64,000 bases of DNA from Vogesella mureinivorans (GCF_007644035.1 NZ_VMTV02000047.1:62001-126000), one strand, 5' to 3'; positions 54,941-64,000 are shown, counted from the stretch's first letter. The notes: generated from the letters alone by a model not told the origin. Numbers and translations are program-made.

Positions 54941-55486
54941 ATGCGCCGGGCAGCCCTGCTTTTATCGCTATGTCTGGCCCTGCCCGCCCCGCGGGCCGGT
55001 GCAGAGGTGCTAACCCTCTGTTACCATTACGGTTGCGATCGCAGCAGCGCCATTGATTTACAGCCCGATGCCCTGATCTGGTTCGAGCAACGCCTGCGCC
55101 AGGCAGACAACGCGGCCGACGAACGTGCCGCCCTGCAAGATGTGGTGCTGGCGTATTACCAGATAGCCGCGCAGGTGCTGCCCATTGCCGAAGACCAGGG
55201 CGGCAACCAGGAAGATGCCCGCATGCTGGGCCGCATGGACTGCCTGGACCACACGCATAATCTGCACGGCCTACTGGCCCTGCTACAGGGCCACCAGCTG
55301 CTGCGCTACCACCAGCTGTCGGCCGACGTGTTTCGCGCCCCGCTGCTGTTTAATGCACACCACGCCGTGGCGCTGCAGGATACCGACAGTGGCCAGATCT
55401 GGGTAATGGATAGCTGGTTCCGACATTTCGGGGCACCACCGGTGGTGGTGCCTCTTGCACTTTGGAAGGAAGGATTTTCCCCGTGA
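54941..55486 (+). CDS. Secreted conserved protein with possible Cys-His-Asp site, function unknown
   Basis: 181 residues. A signal peptide covers residues 1-21 (ending AGA). The body has a conserved-looking cysteine in [11 protein letters not shown] (Cys101), then FNAHHAVAL (His140/His141) and WVMDSWF (Asp157). This order and spacing is that of a papain or transglutaminase-like fold, but that is inference. Two extra cysteines (27 and 32) may be disulfide-bonded. It lies five bases after nudJ and overlaps the mnmA start (GTGA), so the three genes are one operon. Confidence 0.75.
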   Translation: MRRAALLLSLCLALPAPRAGAEVLTLCYHYGCDRSSAIDLQPDALIWFEQRLRQADNAADERAALQDVVLAYYQIAAQVLPIAEDQGGNQEDARMLGRMDCLDHTHNLHGLLALLQGHQLLRYHQLSADVFRAPLLFNAHHAVALQDTDSGQIWVMDSWFRHFGAPPVVVPLALWKEGFSP

Positions 55487-56559
55487 CGGGTAAGAAACGT
55501 ATTGTTGTCGGCATGTCCGGCGGCGTGGATTCGTCGGTAACGGCCTGGCTGCTGAAACAGCAAGGCCACGAAGTCATCGGCGTATTCATGCAAAACTGGG
55601 AAGACGATAACGACGACGAGTACTGCTCCATCAAGCAGGATGCGCTGGACGCCATGAGCGTGGCCGACATTGTCGGCATCGATATGGAAATCGTGAACTT
55701 TGCCAAGGAATACAAAGACCGCGTGTTTTCGTATTTCCTGAAAGAGTACTCGGCCGGCCGCACGCCTAACCCGGACGTGCTGTGCAATGCCGAAATCAAG
55801 TTCAAGGCCTTTCTGGACTACGCCATGGCCATGGGTGCCGACTGTATCGCCACCGGCCACTACGCCCGCAAGCTGGAACAAGACGGCGTGCACTACCTGA
55901 TGAAGGGCGTGGACCACACCAAAGACCAGAGCTACTTTCTGTACCGCTTGCAGCAGCACCAGCTGGCACGCGCAATCTTCCCGCTGGGCGACATCCACAA
56001 AACCGAAGTACGCCGCCTGGCCGAAGAAGCCGGCCTGCCCACTGCTGGCAAGAAAGACTCCACCGGTATCTGTTTTATCGGCGAGCGCCCGTTCCGCGAG
56101 TTCCTGCAGCGCTACCTGCCCACCAAGCCGGGCGAGATGATCACGCCGGACGGCAAGGTCGTGGGCGAACACGTGGGCCTGATGTTCTACACCCTGGGCC
56201 AGCGCAAGGGCCTGAATATCGGCGGCGCCAAAGATGGCACCGGCGACCCGTGGTTCGTGGCCGGCAAAGACATGGCAGCCAACCGCCTGGTGGTGGTACA
56301 GGGCCACGACCACCCGCTGCTGCTGAAGCCTACGCTGCAGATGGACGACCTGTCGTGGACGCTGCCGCAAGCACCGGCCGCTGGCAGCTACGCCGCCAAA
56401 AACCGCTACCGCATGGCCGATGCCCCGTGCAGCCTGTCGCCGGTAGTGGATGGCAAAGCCACGCTGACCTTCCGCGACAAGCAGTGGGCGGTAACACCCG
56501 GCCAATCTGCCGTGCTGTACGACGGCGATATCTGCCTGGGTGGCGGCATTATCCAGTAA
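55483..56559 (+). CDS. mnmA: tRNA-specific 2-thiouridylase MnmA
   Basis: 358 residues. PP-loop GMSGGVDSS (residues 10-18), ATGHYAR near 125, and the two catalytic cysteines Cys101 (NPDVLCN) and Cys197 (STGICFIG) are present. It thiolates U34 of Glu, Gln and Lys tRNAs. The start is GTG at 55483, preceded by AGGAAGGA, and it overlaps the stop codon of the upstream secreted protein. E. coli MnmA is about ten residues longer. Confidence 0.97.
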   Translation: MTGKKRIVVGMSGGVDSSVTAWLLKQQGHEVIGVFMQNWEDDNDDEYCSIKQDALDAMSVADIVGIDMEIVNFAKEYKDRVFSYFLKEYSAGRTPNPDVLCNAEIKFKAFLDYAMAMGADCIATGHYARKLEQDGVHYLMKGVDHTKDQSYFLYRLQQHQLARAIFPLGDIHKTEVRRLAEEAGLPTAGKKDSTGICFIGERPFREFLQRYLPTKPGEMITPDGKVVGEHVGLMFYTLGQRKGLNIGGAKDGTGDPWFVAGKDMAANRLVVVQGHDHPLLLKPTLQMDDLSWTLPQAPAAGSYAAKNRYRMADAPCSLSPVVDGKATLTFRDKQWAVTPGQSAVLYDGDICLGGGIIQ

Positions 56560-56580
56560 TACCCGCTGTATAAACGTAGC

Positions 56581-56606
56581 AAGGCCGCGCCCGTGGGCGC
56601 GGCCTT
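56581..56606. terminator. Left hairpin flanking structured element B
   Basis: Stem AAGGCCGCGCC/GGCGCGGCCTT with loop CGTG. It is repeated almost exactly at 56747-56772. Confidence 0.75.
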
Positions 56607-56746
56607 GCTATATGACAAACCCTGTTTCTAACGCAAACGGGGTTTGTCTTGCTAAACGGCAAGGCTGCGGATGCCATGACTTGTCGTGTGCGGCCCGGCT
56701 TTGCCGGGTCCGGTACACGCAGGGTCGATACGCTGTTCGCAGCCTG
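56607..56746. ncRNA. Structured intergenic element B
   Basis: 140 bases between the convergent mnmA and FMN-reductase genes. Hairpin 1: ACAAACCC/GGGTTTGT (56615-56622, 56640-56647) with further pairs to loop CTAACGC. Closing stem: AGGCTGCG (56662-56669) with CGCAGCCT (56738-56745). Inner hairpin: CGTGT/ACACG around the same CCCGGC-TTT-GCCGGG core as element A. Base changes relative to element A keep the pairing, the mark of a conserved structure. Confidence 0.65.
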
Positions 56747-56772
56747 AAGGCCGCGCCCCCGGGCGCGGCCTT
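56747..56772. terminator. Right hairpin flanking structured element B
   Basis: Stem AAGGCCGCGCCC/GGGCGCGGCCTT with a two-base loop. It also lies downstream of the minus-strand FMN reductase. Confidence 0.75.
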
Positions 56773-56789
56773 GTCGTTTCAGCGCTGCC

Positions 56790-57335
56790 TTAGCCGCTCA
56801 GGCGGGCATGCCAGGCCTGCAATGCGGCCAACTGTTTGCGGATGTTTTCCTGAATCGCCGCGTCCAGCAGGTTGCCATCGCCGTCAAAGCCGCCGGCAAA
56901 GGCATTGGCAAACACCTCGGGCTGGTTCAGCACGTGCACGTTCAGGTACACGCACACCTGGCGCAGGTGGTACTGCGCACGCGAGGTACCCATGCCACCG
57001 CCCGCCCCCATGATGGCCGCCGGCTTGCCCGCCAGCAGCGCATTGCCCGGCTCGCGCGAGGCCCAGTCCAGCGCGTTTTTCAGCGCAGGGGCAATGGAAT
57101 AGTTGTACTCCGGGCAGGCCAGCAGCAAGGCATCGGCCGCGGCCAGCTGCCCCAGCAGGCGCTGCACGGCAGCCGGCTTGTCGCTGATATCGGCGTTATA
57201 AAACGGCATATCGGACAAATCGGCCATCGTCAGCTGCATGCCCTCGGGCAAGTTGGCCGCAGCGTAGCGCAGCAGGCCTTTATTGGCAGATTTCTGGCGC
57301 AGGCTGCCACAGATGGCAAGAACATTCAGGCTCAT
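56790..57335 (-). CDS. NADPH-dependent FMN reductase family protein
   Basis: 181 residues. The flavodoxin-like fold is shown by ICGSLRQKSANKGLLR (residues 8-23, FMN phosphate loop) and LLLACPEYNYSIAPALKNALDW, the family signature. Relatives include ChrR/YieF quinone and chromate reductases. AAGGAG precedes the start. It lies 64 bases downstream of the RidA-family gene and may be the last gene of that operon. Confidence 0.9.
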   Translation of the reverse strand: MSLNVLAICGSLRQKSANKGLLRYAAANLPEGMQLTMADLSDMPFYNADISDKPAAVQRLLGQLAAADALLLACPEYNYSIAPALKNALDWASREPGNALLAGKPAAIMGAGGGMGTSRAQYHLRQVCVYLNVHVLNQPEVFANAFAGGFDGDGNLLDAAIQENIRKQLAALQAWHARLSG

Positions 57336-57399
57336 GGTGTACTCCTTGTGGGGGACTCATCCGGTATACGCCATGGCCGCGCCGCACGCCAGCCCGCCA

Positions 57400-57870
57400 T
57401 CAGGCGGCAATGGCCACCATATCCAGCTCCACCGCAGCATTTTTGGGCAGCTGGTACACACCTACCGACGTGCGCACGTGCACGCCGGCCTCGCCCAGCA
57501 GCTGGTACAGCAGGGCCGAGGCGGCGTTGGCCACCTCGCTCTGGCGGGTAAAACCGGCCGCGCTCTGCACGTACACATTCAGGCGCAGGATGCGCGCCAC
57601 CCCGTCCAGCGAGCCCAGATGCTGGTACAGCAGCACCAGCGCGCGTAGGCAGGCAATGTGCGCTGCGTGGCAGGCGTTGGCCTCGCTACAGCTGTCGCCC
57701 ACGCGCCCCTGCACCACTACCTGGCTGCCCACGCGCGGTATCTGGCCGCTAATGTGGATTTCCTGCCCGTGCTGCATCAGCGGCACATACTGGCCGCCGA
57801 TCTGCAGCGCCTCGTGCAGGTCTAGCCCTACCGCTGCGCAGCATGCGGCCAACTGTTGGTTCCGTGTCAT
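57400..57870 (-). CDS. RidA family protein, YjgF-related longer type
   Basis: 156 residues, longer than classical RidA. HISGQIPRVG near residue 38, HIACLRALVLLYQHLGSLDGVARI and the C-terminal RTSVGVYQLPKNAAVELDMVAIA match the long RidA subgroup that keeps the substrate arginine. The function is probably deaminase-like hydrolysis, but the subgroup is poorly studied. AAGGAG precedes the start and overlaps the stop codon of the MFS gene ten bases upstream. Confidence 0.87.
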   Translation of the reverse strand: MTRNQQLAACCAAVGLDLHEALQIGGQYVPLMQHGQEIHISGQIPRVGSQVVVQGRVGDSCSEANACHAAHIACLRALVLLYQHLGSLDGVARILRLNVYVQSAAGFTRQSEVANAASALLYQLLGEAGVHVRTSVGVYQLPKNAAVELDMVAIAA

Positions 57871-57880
57871 GCGCTGCTCC

Positions 57881-59122
57881 TTAACTGGCCGCTACCGGCA
57901 GCGGCTCCACTTTGCGCAGCTGCCAGGTTAGCCACAGACACAAGGCCAATAGCGCGCCGATCAGCCCGGCCACACCCGGCCAGCCGTCCAGCCGCCACAT
58001 CAGGCCGGAGCCGCTGCCAATAAACGCCGAGCCCAGATAATACGATGTCAGGTAAAACGCCGACGCCAGGCCACGTGCGTGGGTCACGCGGCGCCCTACC
58101 CAGCTGGCGGCCACCGAGTGCGCGGCAAAAAAGCCAAAGGTAAACAGCGCCACCCCGGCCACCACCAGCCACAGGCTCTGGCTCAGCGTCAGCAGCAGCG
58201 CTGGCAGCATCAGCGCCACCATTTTCCACAGCACCACGCGGCGGCCGTAGCGGTCGGCCCAGCGCCCGCCCAGGCTGGATGACACCATGCCCACCACGTA
58301 CAGCAAGAAAATCAGCCCGATGGCGCTTTGCGACAGCCCGAACGGCGCTGCCTGCAGGCGGAAGCCCAGGTAGTTGTACAGGCTGACAAAGCCGCCCATC
58401 AGCATGAAACCCAGCAAGAACAAGCGGGACAAACCGGGGTCGCGCCAATGCTGGCGGCTATCGGCCAGCACACTGGCCAGCGATACCTGGCGCGGCACAA
58501 AGCGGCGCGAAGGCGGCAGCAGCTTCCAGAACAGCAGCGCGGCCAGGGTGCCCATCACCGCCAGCGCCAGCAGCCCGGCTTGCAAGCCCCAGGCGTCGGC
58601 CACCACCGCCGCCACATAGCGCCCGCTCATGCCGCCCAGCGCGTTGGCCGCAATATACAAACCCACCGCCCGGCCCAGCGACTCGGGTGCCAGCTCTTCG
58701 GACAGATAAGACAGCGCCAGCGCCGGCAGGCCGGCCATCAGCACGCCAAACAGCGCCCGCCACAGCAGCAGCCAGCCAAAGCTGCTGCTCCACACCGCCA
58801 GCCACGACAGCAGCACCCCGCCTGCCAGCGAGGCCACCATCAAGGGCGTGCGGCCAACCTTTTCCGCCAGCAGGCTGGCCGGTATCAGCAACAGCGCCAT
58901 GGGCAAGGTAGCCGACGACAGCACCGCACTGGCCGCCGCGGGCGACAGGCCGTAATGCGCGGCAAACAGCGGCATCAGCGGCTGTACGCCGTACAACAGG
59001 GCAAAGGTAGCAAAGCCGCCAATCGCCGCCGCCCAGGTGGCGCGCCACCAGGCGGCAGAGCCGGCGTGATGCGGGGTGGTTTCGCCGGCCACGCGGGCCA
59101 GCACAGCAGAAGCGCAAGACAT
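57881..59122 (-). CDS. Major facilitator superfamily transporter, YnfM/arabinose-efflux type
   Basis: 413 residues and 12 hydrophobic segments. MFS motif pieces are LLAEKVGRTPLM (about residues 83-94) and GGRWADRYGRRVVLWK (about 290-305). The N-terminus is cytoplasmic. Substrate unknown; relatives are drug or sugar exporters. It heads an MFS-RidA-FMN reductase run and is divergent from a LysR regulator, with a perfect LysR-type dyad between them. Confidence 0.9.
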   Translation of the reverse strand: MSCASAVLARVAGETTPHHAGSAAWWRATWAAAIGGFATFALLYGVQPLMPLFAAHYGLSPAAASAVLSSATLPMALLLIPASLLAEKVGRTPLMVASLAGGVLLSWLAVWSSSFGWLLLWRALFGVLMAGLPALALSYLSEELAPESLGRAVGLYIAANALGGMSGRYVAAVVADAWGLQAGLLALAVMGTLAALLFWKLLPPSRRFVPRQVSLASVLADSRQHWRDPGLSRLFLLGFMLMGGFVSLYNYLGFRLQAAPFGLSQSAIGLIFLLYVVGMVSSSLGGRWADRYGRRVVLWKMVALMLPALLLTLSQSLWLVVAGVALFTFGFFAAHSVAASWVGRRVTHARGLASAFYLTSYYLGSAFIGSGSGLMWRLDGWPGVAGLIGALLALCLWLTWQLRKVEPLPVAAS

Positions 59123-59187
59123 GAGCAGACACCTTGTCAGGTAATGGTGTCAGCCTAGGCTTGGCGAATGGCAACGTCCAATATATA

Positions 59188-59213
59188 TTTCAATAGGCAT
59201 TAATACATTGAAA
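59188..59213. promoter_or_regulatory. LysR-type operator
   Basis: Perfect inverted repeat TTTCAAT/ATTGAAA with a 12-base spacer, containing the T-N11-A pattern. It lies in the 98-bp region between the MFS gene and the divergent LysR gene. Confidence 0.6.
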
Positions 59214-59220
59214 GTATCAA

Positions 59221-60138
59221 ATGGAGCTGCGACACCTGCGCTATTTCGTGGCGGTAGCCGAAGAGCTGCACTTCACCCGTGCGGCCGAGCGCCTGCACAT
59301 GGCGCAGCCACCGCTCAGCCAGCAGATCCGCGCGCTGGAGCAGGAGCTGGGCGTGAGTCTGTTCGAGCGGCACCAGCGCGCCGTCAAGCTCACGGCCGCC
59401 GGCGAGCGCTTTCTGCTACGCGCCCGCGCCCTGCTGGAAGGCGCCAGCCAGGCGGCCGACGAGGCCCGCCGCGCCGCCCGTGGCGAAATTGGCGAGCTGA
59501 ATATCGGCTTTACCTCCTCGCTGCCGCTGATGTCGCTACTACCCACCGCGCTGCAGCGGTTTCGCCAGCAGCACGGCAGCGTGACCCTGCACTTTCACGA
59601 AGAGTTCACCCGCGAGCAGTTCCAGCTGCTGGGCAGCAACAAGCTGGATGTGGGCGTGGTGCGCTTTAACGGCGAGGAAGACACCCCCGGCCTGGCGCTG
59701 CGCGAGGTGCGGCGCGACCGCCTGTGCGCGGTACTGCCGCGCAGCCACCCGCTGGCCGCCAGCCCCGGCATTGCCCTGGCGCAGCTGGCTGGCGAGCGCA
59801 TCATCGGCTACCCGTCCAGCAGCGGCAACTGGCTGACCCGCCGCCTGGAAAAGCTGGCGCGCGAGGCGGGTTTTGAATGGCGGGTACACCAGCTGGCCGG
59901 CGAAGCCACCACCCAGATCGGCCTGGTAGACGCCGGACTGGGCGTGGCCGTACTACCCGCCCCGCTACAGTGCGTGCAGCTGCCCGGCATCTGCTATGTG
60001 CCGCTGCTGGACAGCCACGCCTACATGACGCTGACCGTGGCCTGGCGCGAACGCGACACCTCGCCACTGGTGGCCGCTTTTGTCGATGCCATGCTGGCCG
60101 CCGGCGCCAGCGCGTCACACCAGCCACCCGCGCCTTAG
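59221..60138 (+). CDS. LysR family transcriptional regulator
   Basis: 305 residues. The helix-turn-helix is at the N-terminus (MELRHLRYFVAVAEELHFT, then RAAERLHMAQPPLSQQIR), of the BenM/CatM/HcaR subgroup by sequence feel. The effector-binding domain follows (NIGFTSSLPLMSLLP). It probably controls the divergent MFS-RidA-FMN reductase operon. The start has only a weak GAAAG ahead of it. Confidence 0.9.
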   Translation: MELRHLRYFVAVAEELHFTRAAERLHMAQPPLSQQIRALEQELGVSLFERHQRAVKLTAAGERFLLRARALLEGASQAADEARRAARGEIGELNIGFTSSLPLMSLLPTALQRFRQQHGSVTLHFHEEFTREQFQLLGSNKLDVGVVRFNGEEDTPGLALREVRRDRLCAVLPRSHPLAASPGIALAQLAGERIIGYPSSSGNWLTRRLEKLAREAGFEWRVHQLAGEATTQIGLVDAGLGVAVLPAPLQCVQLPGICYVPLLDSHAYMTLTVAWRERDTSPLVAAFVDAMLAAGASASHQPPAP

Positions 60139-60153
60139 CCACGCCAGGCACGC

Positions 60154-60182
60154 AAAAAAGCCGGCGCAAACGCACCGGCTTT
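60154..60182 (-). terminator. Terminator of the alcohol dehydrogenase gene
   Basis: Stem AAAGCCGG/CCGGCTTT with one inner mismatch, followed on the minus strand by TTTTTTGCG. It also lies just after the LysR stop codon. Confidence 0.75.
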
Positions 60183-60207
60183 GGCACTACCCGATAAGGC
60201 TACCCGC

Positions 60208-61338
60208 TTACAGGGCGGCGCGATAAATCGCCTCTACCTCAGCCTGCGTTGGCTGGATAGGGTTGGTCAGGCCGCAGGCGTCTTTCAGCGCGTTGGCTGC
60301 CAGCGTGGCGATGTCTTCATCCTTCACGCCCAGCTGGGTCAGGCCAGCCGGAATGCCCACGTCCGCCGCCAGCTGGCGGATGGCTGCCAGTGCTGCCTCG
60401 GCGCTAGCTTCCACCCCCAGCGCTACCGCCACGTCTGCCAGGCGGGCCGACGCCACGCGGGCATTAAAGGCCTGCACGTGCGGCAGCAGTACGGCATTGC
60501 ATACGCCGTGCGGCAGGTCGTAGAAGCCGCCCAGCTGGTGCGCCATGGCGTGCACATAGCCCAGCGACGCATTGTTAAAGGCCATGCCCGCCAGAAACTG
60601 GGCGTAAGCCATGTTTTCGCGCGCTGCCATGTCCTGGCCGTTACCGACCGCAGCACGCAGGTTGGCCGCAATCAGGCTTACCGCTTTCAGCGCGCAGGCG
60701 TCGGTAATGGGGTTGGCCGCAGTCGATACATACGCCTCTACTGCGTGCGTCAGCGCATCCATACCGGTGGCAGCCGTCAGGCTGGCCGGCATGCCCAGCA
60801 TGGTTTCCGGGTCGTTTACCGACAGGATGGGCGTGGTGTGTTTGTCCACGATGGCCATTTTGATATGGCGCGATTCGTCGGTAATGATGCAAAAGCGCGT
60901 CATTTCACTGGCGGTACCGGCGGTGGTGTTGATGGCCACCAGCGGCAGCTGCGGCTTGGCCGATTTGTCCACGCCTTCGTAATCCTGGATCTGGCCGCCG
61001 TTGACCGCCACCAGCGCAATGGCCTTGGCACAGTCGTGCGGCGAGCCGCCACCCAGCGAGATCACGCTGTCACCGTTTTTTTCACGCAGCAGCGCCAGGC
61101 CGGCGCCCACGTTGGCCGTGGTGGGGTTGGGCTGCACGCCGTCGAACACGAAAGACTGGATATCAGCCGCCTGCAGCTGGTTTTGTACCTGGGCCACCAG
61201 GCCGGCTTTCACCAGGCCAGCATCGGTGACAATCAGCGTGCGGCGAAAGCCGCGTGCCTGCATGGCGTCTACTGCTTTTTGTACGCTACCGGCGCCCATC
61301 AGGTTCAGTGCGGGGATGTGGAATTCGCTAACAGCCAT
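60208..61338 (-). CDS. Iron-type (group III) alcohol dehydrogenase
   Basis: 376 residues. The NAD-binding segment [18 protein letters not shown] (about residues 95-112) and [17 protein letters not shown] are highly typical. Metal ligands lie in [20 protein letters not shown] and DLPHGVCNA. It oxidises primary alcohols or reduces aldehydes; relatives include FucO, YiaY and Bacillus methanol dehydrogenase, so the substrate is open. AAAGGACAAGAAA precedes the start. Standing alone, with no aldehyde dehydrogenase next to it. Confidence 0.93.
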   Translation of the reverse strand: MAVSEFHIPALNLMGAGSVQKAVDAMQARGFRRTLIVTDAGLVKAGLVAQVQNQLQAADIQSFVFDGVQPNPTTANVGAGLALLREKNGDSVISLGGGSPHDCAKAIALVAVNGGQIQDYEGVDKSAKPQLPLVAINTTAGTASEMTRFCIITDESRHIKMAIVDKHTTPILSVNDPETMLGMPASLTAATGMDALTHAVEAYVSTAANPITDACALKAVSLIAANLRAAVGNGQDMAARENMAYAQFLAGMAFNNASLGYVHAMAHQLGGFYDLPHGVCNAVLLPHVQAFNARVASARLADVAVALGVEASAEAALAAIRQLAADVGIPAGLTQLGVKDEDIATLAANALKDACGLTNPIQPTQAEVEAIYRAAL

Positions 61339-61585
61339 TTTCTTGTCCTTTCATGAAAACGATCTCATGCCTGCAGGCTACGCTTTCTGGCCAGGCGTTT
61401 TTTGCGCCAAATCAAGTGAAACACGCGCTGCCCATTATCTTTTCCAGCCATGAACTTTCATGCCAGCCGCCTGTCACGCGTGGAAAACGCCCAGCCTGAA
61501 GCGGCACGCCATCCACCCAGCTTGCGGCCAAGCCACCCGGCACTGACAAAATACTGGTATCGATACCACACCGATATCAGGCAAG
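61339..61585. other. Intergenic region between adh and nrdJ
   Basis: About 250 bases with no gene, upstream of the alcohol dehydrogenase and downstream of the minus-strand nrdJ. One near-copy of the 10-mer (TGCGGCCAAG) lies at 61523-61532. No clear operator was seen. Confidence 0.5.
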
Positions 61586-61608
61586 AAAATGCCGCCCGCA
61601 GGCGGCAC
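61586..61608 (-). terminator. Terminator of nrdJ
   Basis: Stem TGCCGCC/GGCGGCA, followed on the minus strand by TTTTCTTG. Confidence 0.7.
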
Positions 61609-61629
61609 GTTGTCACCACGTTAAGGTGG

Positions 61630-64000
61630 CTAGCCGCACGCCCCGACGTGGCCGCAGGCAGTGCAGAACTCGCAGCCGTCTTTCTTGATCAGCGCACGGT
61701 TGCCGCATTCCGGGCAGGCCTTGCCCGCCATGGGGGCGGCGGCGGGGCTGACCACGCTATTGCCAAACAGCTCGCCCTGCTCCGGCACCATCACGCCCAT
61801 GTCCTCTACCGGCACGCCCTCCTCGCTCAGAATGCCCAGCATGGCGTAGCGGTGGATGATCAGCCGCGCCAGATACGCCTCGGTAGACGGCCAGCTTTGT
61901 GATTTGTCGCTGCCGGGGGTGCGGGCAAAGAAGTCGGCCTGCGGCTCGGCGTAGCTTTGCAGCTTGCGCAGCTTCATGCCTATCCAGGCCGGGTCGATCA
62001 CGCGCATGTCCAGGCTGAGCATCTTGCACAGGCCGTCCAGCTCGCGCGGGTAGTGGCCGGCCAGCCACATGGAGTACGGGCGGCGCTGGCCGTTGGGCAG
62101 CACCAGCTCTTTCACGAACAGGGCAAAGTCGTCGCCGGTTTGCGGGTTGACCACGTCTACCGACCAGCTGATGGTGCCATCGGCACCGGATTTGGGCTCT
62201 TTGCGGGCAAACAGCGCGTCCATCACCGGCGTGGCGTCGCCGTCGGCACCGGCCAGTGCGCCCAGCTGCGCCACACGGTATTTCACCACCCTGGCCAGCG
62301 CGGCGGCGGCGGCGCTGCTCTGCAGCGCACCGTCGGCCAGCTCTACGTGGTAATGGCGGTCGCCACGGGTGGCGGCCAGCGCGTCCAGCTTGGCGGCCAG
62401 CCAGGTGCGGTCGCGGCAGCGCATGTCCATGGACAGCGTTTTGGCGATGGCACCCAGGCCACGCGGCACGTCGCCGTTGACCCAGCATTCAAACGGCAGC
62501 GCGGCTTCGCCCGGCTGGCTGCCATCGACATGGCCCACCATCACGGCAAAATCGCCCTCCTCGCCTTCTACCATATAGGTCCACGACGGGTTGCCGTGTT
62601 TGAGCTTGGGCCGGTGCGGCCACTTGAGGCTGGCTAGCGCCGGGCTGGGCGCGCTGTTCAGCGTGATGCGGCGGTCCGGGTCGCTCTGGTTCAGGTCTTG
62701 CGGCAGCGCCTGGCTACCAGGGTTGGCCGCAGCGGGGGCCTCCGACAGCACCGAGCCCAGCACGCTATTGGGGCGGTAGGTGGTAATACCTTTCAGCCCG
62801 GCGCGCCAGGCTTCCAGGTACAGGCTTTCGAAATCGTCAAACGGGTAGTCGGCCGGTACGTTCACCGTTTTGGAAATAGCGGTGTCGATAAACGGCGCGA
62901 CCGCCGCCACCATGCGCATGTGGTCAAGTGCGCTCATCTGCAGCGCGCTGACAAAGTAATCGGGCAGCGCCGTGGTATCGCCCCCTTGCATGCGGTACAC
63001 GCGGTAGGCGTGGTCTTCTACCAGGTATTCCTGCTGGCTGCCGTCGGCCATGCGTTTTTTGCGGGTGTAGAACCAGCTGAACGGCGGCTCGATACCGTTG
63101 GACGCATTGTCGGCAAAGGCCAGCGAGATGGTGCCGGTAGGTGCAATCGACAGCAGGTGCGAGTTGCGGATGCCGTGCTGGCGGATACGCGCCTGAATCG
63201 CGGCCGGCAGGCGGCTGGCGCAGTGCGGCGCGGCCAGGTAGCGCTCGGCGTCGAATAGCGGGAAAGCGCCCTTCTCTATGGCCAGGTCTACCGAGGCATC
63301 GTAGGCGGCATCGCGCATGCGCTCGGCAATGCTGGCGGCCAACCTTCGGCCCTCTTCGCTGTCGTAGCGCACGCGCAGCATGATCAGCGCGTCGCCCAGG
63401 CCGGTAAAGCCCAGCCCGACGCGGCGCTTGTTTTGTGCTTCGCGCTCTTGCTCCACCAGCGGCCATACGGTGAGGTCCAGCACGTTGTCCAGCATGCGGA
63501 TGGCCGTGCGCACCACTTGCTCGAAGGCGGCGTAGTCAAAGCTGGCGTGCTCGCCAAACGGCTGGCGCACAAAGCCGCACAGGTTGATGGAACCCAGGTC
63601 GCAGCAGCCGTAATCCGGCAGTGGCTGCTCGCCGCACGGGTTGGTGGACTCGATCACTTCGCAGTAGGACAGGTTGTTGTCGGCGTTGATCTTGCTCATG
63701 AACAGCACGCCGGGCTCGGCGTGGTCGTAGGTGCTGAGCATGATTTGCTGCCACAGCGCGCGGGCACGTACCGTGCTGTACACCCACAGCCCGTCGTCGC
63801 GCTGATAGCTGCCGGGAAAGCCGTTGTTGGCCGGTGCCACGGCGTGGGTAAGCGGCCAGTCGCCGTCGGCCTCTACCGCCTGCATGAAGGCGTCGGACAC
63901 GCCTACCGACATATTGAAATTGCGCAGGTCGCCCTGGTCTTTGGCGTGGATGAAGTCTTCGATATCCGGGTGGCTGACGTCCAGCACGCCCATCTGTGCG
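61630..64000 (-). CDS. nrdJ: Adenosylcobalamin-dependent (class II) ribonucleotide reductase, 3' part (partial)
   Basis: The frame is open to the right edge of the window, so the N-terminus is missing; about 789 residues are seen. [38 protein letters not shown] and [24 protein letters not shown] belong to the catalytic barrel (each is quoted only in part: [38 protein letters not shown]). Two TSCPD-type domains follow (near 500-580 and 590-690). A C-terminal zinc ribbon has [18 protein letters not shown]. It makes deoxynucleotides and needs vitamin B12, independent of oxygen. Seven-residue NrdAB-type features are absent. Confidence 0.93.
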   Translation of the reverse strand, partial: AQMGVLDVSHPDIEDFIHAKDQGDLRNFNMSVGVSDAFMQAVEADGDWPLTHAVAPANNGFPGSYQRDDGLWVYSTVRARALWQQIMLSTYDHAEPGVLFMSKINADNNLSYCEVIESTNPCGEQPLPDYGCCDLGSINLCGFVRQPFGEHASFDYAAFEQVVRTAIRMLDNVLDLTVWPLVEQEREAQNKRRVGLGFTGLGDALIMLRVRYDSEEGRRLAASIAERMRDAAYDASVDLAIEKGAFPLFDAERYLAAPHCASRLPAAIQARIRQHGIRNSHLLSIAPTGTISLAFADNASNGIEPPFSWFYTRKKRMADGSQQEYLVEDHAYRVYRMQGGDTTALPDYFVSALQMSALDHMRMVAAVAPFIDTAISKTVNVPADYPFDDFESLYLEAWRAGLKGITTYRPNSVLGSVLSEAPAAANPGSQALPQDLNQSDPDRRITLNSAPSPALASLKWPHRPKLKHGNPSWTYMVEGEEGDFAVMVGHVDGSQPGEAALPFECWVNGDVPRGLGAIAKTLSMDMRCRDRTWLAAKLDALAATRGDRHYHVELADGALQSSAAAAALARVVKYRVAQLGALAGADGDATPVMDALFARKEPKSGADGTISWSVDVVNPQTGDDFALFVKELVLPNGQRRPYSMWLAGHYPRELDGLCKMLSLDMRVIDPAWIGMKLRKLQSYAEPQADFFARTPGSDKSQSWPSTEAYLARLIIHRYAMLGILSEEGVPVEDMGVMVPEQGELFGNSVVSPAAAPMAGKACPECGNRALIKKDGCEFCTACGHVGACG

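Overview
The window is about 62-65% GC by eye, densely coded and almost entirely made of conserved chromosomal genes. Gene order and protein families point to a betaproteobacterium, most likely order Neisseriales outside the genus Neisseria (Chromobacteriaceae-like). The reasons are the block ndk-rlmN-pilW-rodZ-ispG-hisS-yfgM-bamB-der-hfq-hflX-hflK-hflC-hisZ-purA, a DUF2863 gene, a BfrB-like bacterioferritin, and the pair hisZ/purA. The genus cannot be named from the sequence alone. No tRNA, rRNA, CRISPR array, intact insertion sequence or prophage was seen.

Layout. 1-4214: the end of lgt, a small lipoprotein, an Lrp regulator divergent from a LysE exporter, and a LysR regulator divergent from a YeiH-type exporter. 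4215-5300: a small accessory patch with REP-like palindromes at both ends, a 101-bp nested inverted repeat and an AT-richer XRE regulator gene. 5301-18040: copA with a CsoR-type operator, corA, ppx, phoU, an rnhA-dnaQ-ispD-ispF-rpiA run, and the enterobacteria-like neighbourhood methyltransferase/gloB/mltD. 18170-33365: fifteen genes, all on the minus strand, covering translation, outer-membrane assembly, GTPases, the Hfl protease regulators, isoprenoid, histidine and purine functions. 33500-42986: SPOR protein, zapE, cysM, an esterase-like protein, glyA, DUF2863, a candidate sRNA, and sbcB. 43139-49791: a TSUP exporter, miaA and an emrR-type multidrug efflux operon (MarR, outer-membrane factor, EmrA, EmrB). 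49879-56559: RidA, fatty-acid desaturase, DUF945, bacterioferritin and its ferredoxin, nudJ, an unknown secreted protein, and mnmA. 56790-64000: an FMN reductase/RidA/MFS operon divergent from a LysR regulator, an iron-type alcohol dehydrogenase, and the 3' part of a B12-dependent ribonucleotide reductase gene.

Three signals stand out beyond the genes. (1) The 10-mer TGCGGCCAAC/GTTGGCCGCA occurs about 48 times exactly (manual count). It appears on both strands, in genes and between them, and three times as inverted pairs between genes. This density and layout resemble the DNA uptake sequences of Neisseriaceae, but the word is different, so it is a candidate uptake sequence or other genome-wide tag. 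(2) Two structured intergenic elements (53387-53580 and 56581-56772) share a fold with compensatory base changes, and each is sandwiched between two near-identical terminator hairpins. (3) A promoter-plus-terminator unit at 41048-41173 with no ORF looks like an sRNA carrying two anti-Shine-Dalgarno CU-rich segments.

Start codons were chosen by ribosome-binding sites and family length, so several genes begin downstream of the longest open frame. All functions are inferred from recognisable motifs and remembered family features; no database search was run.
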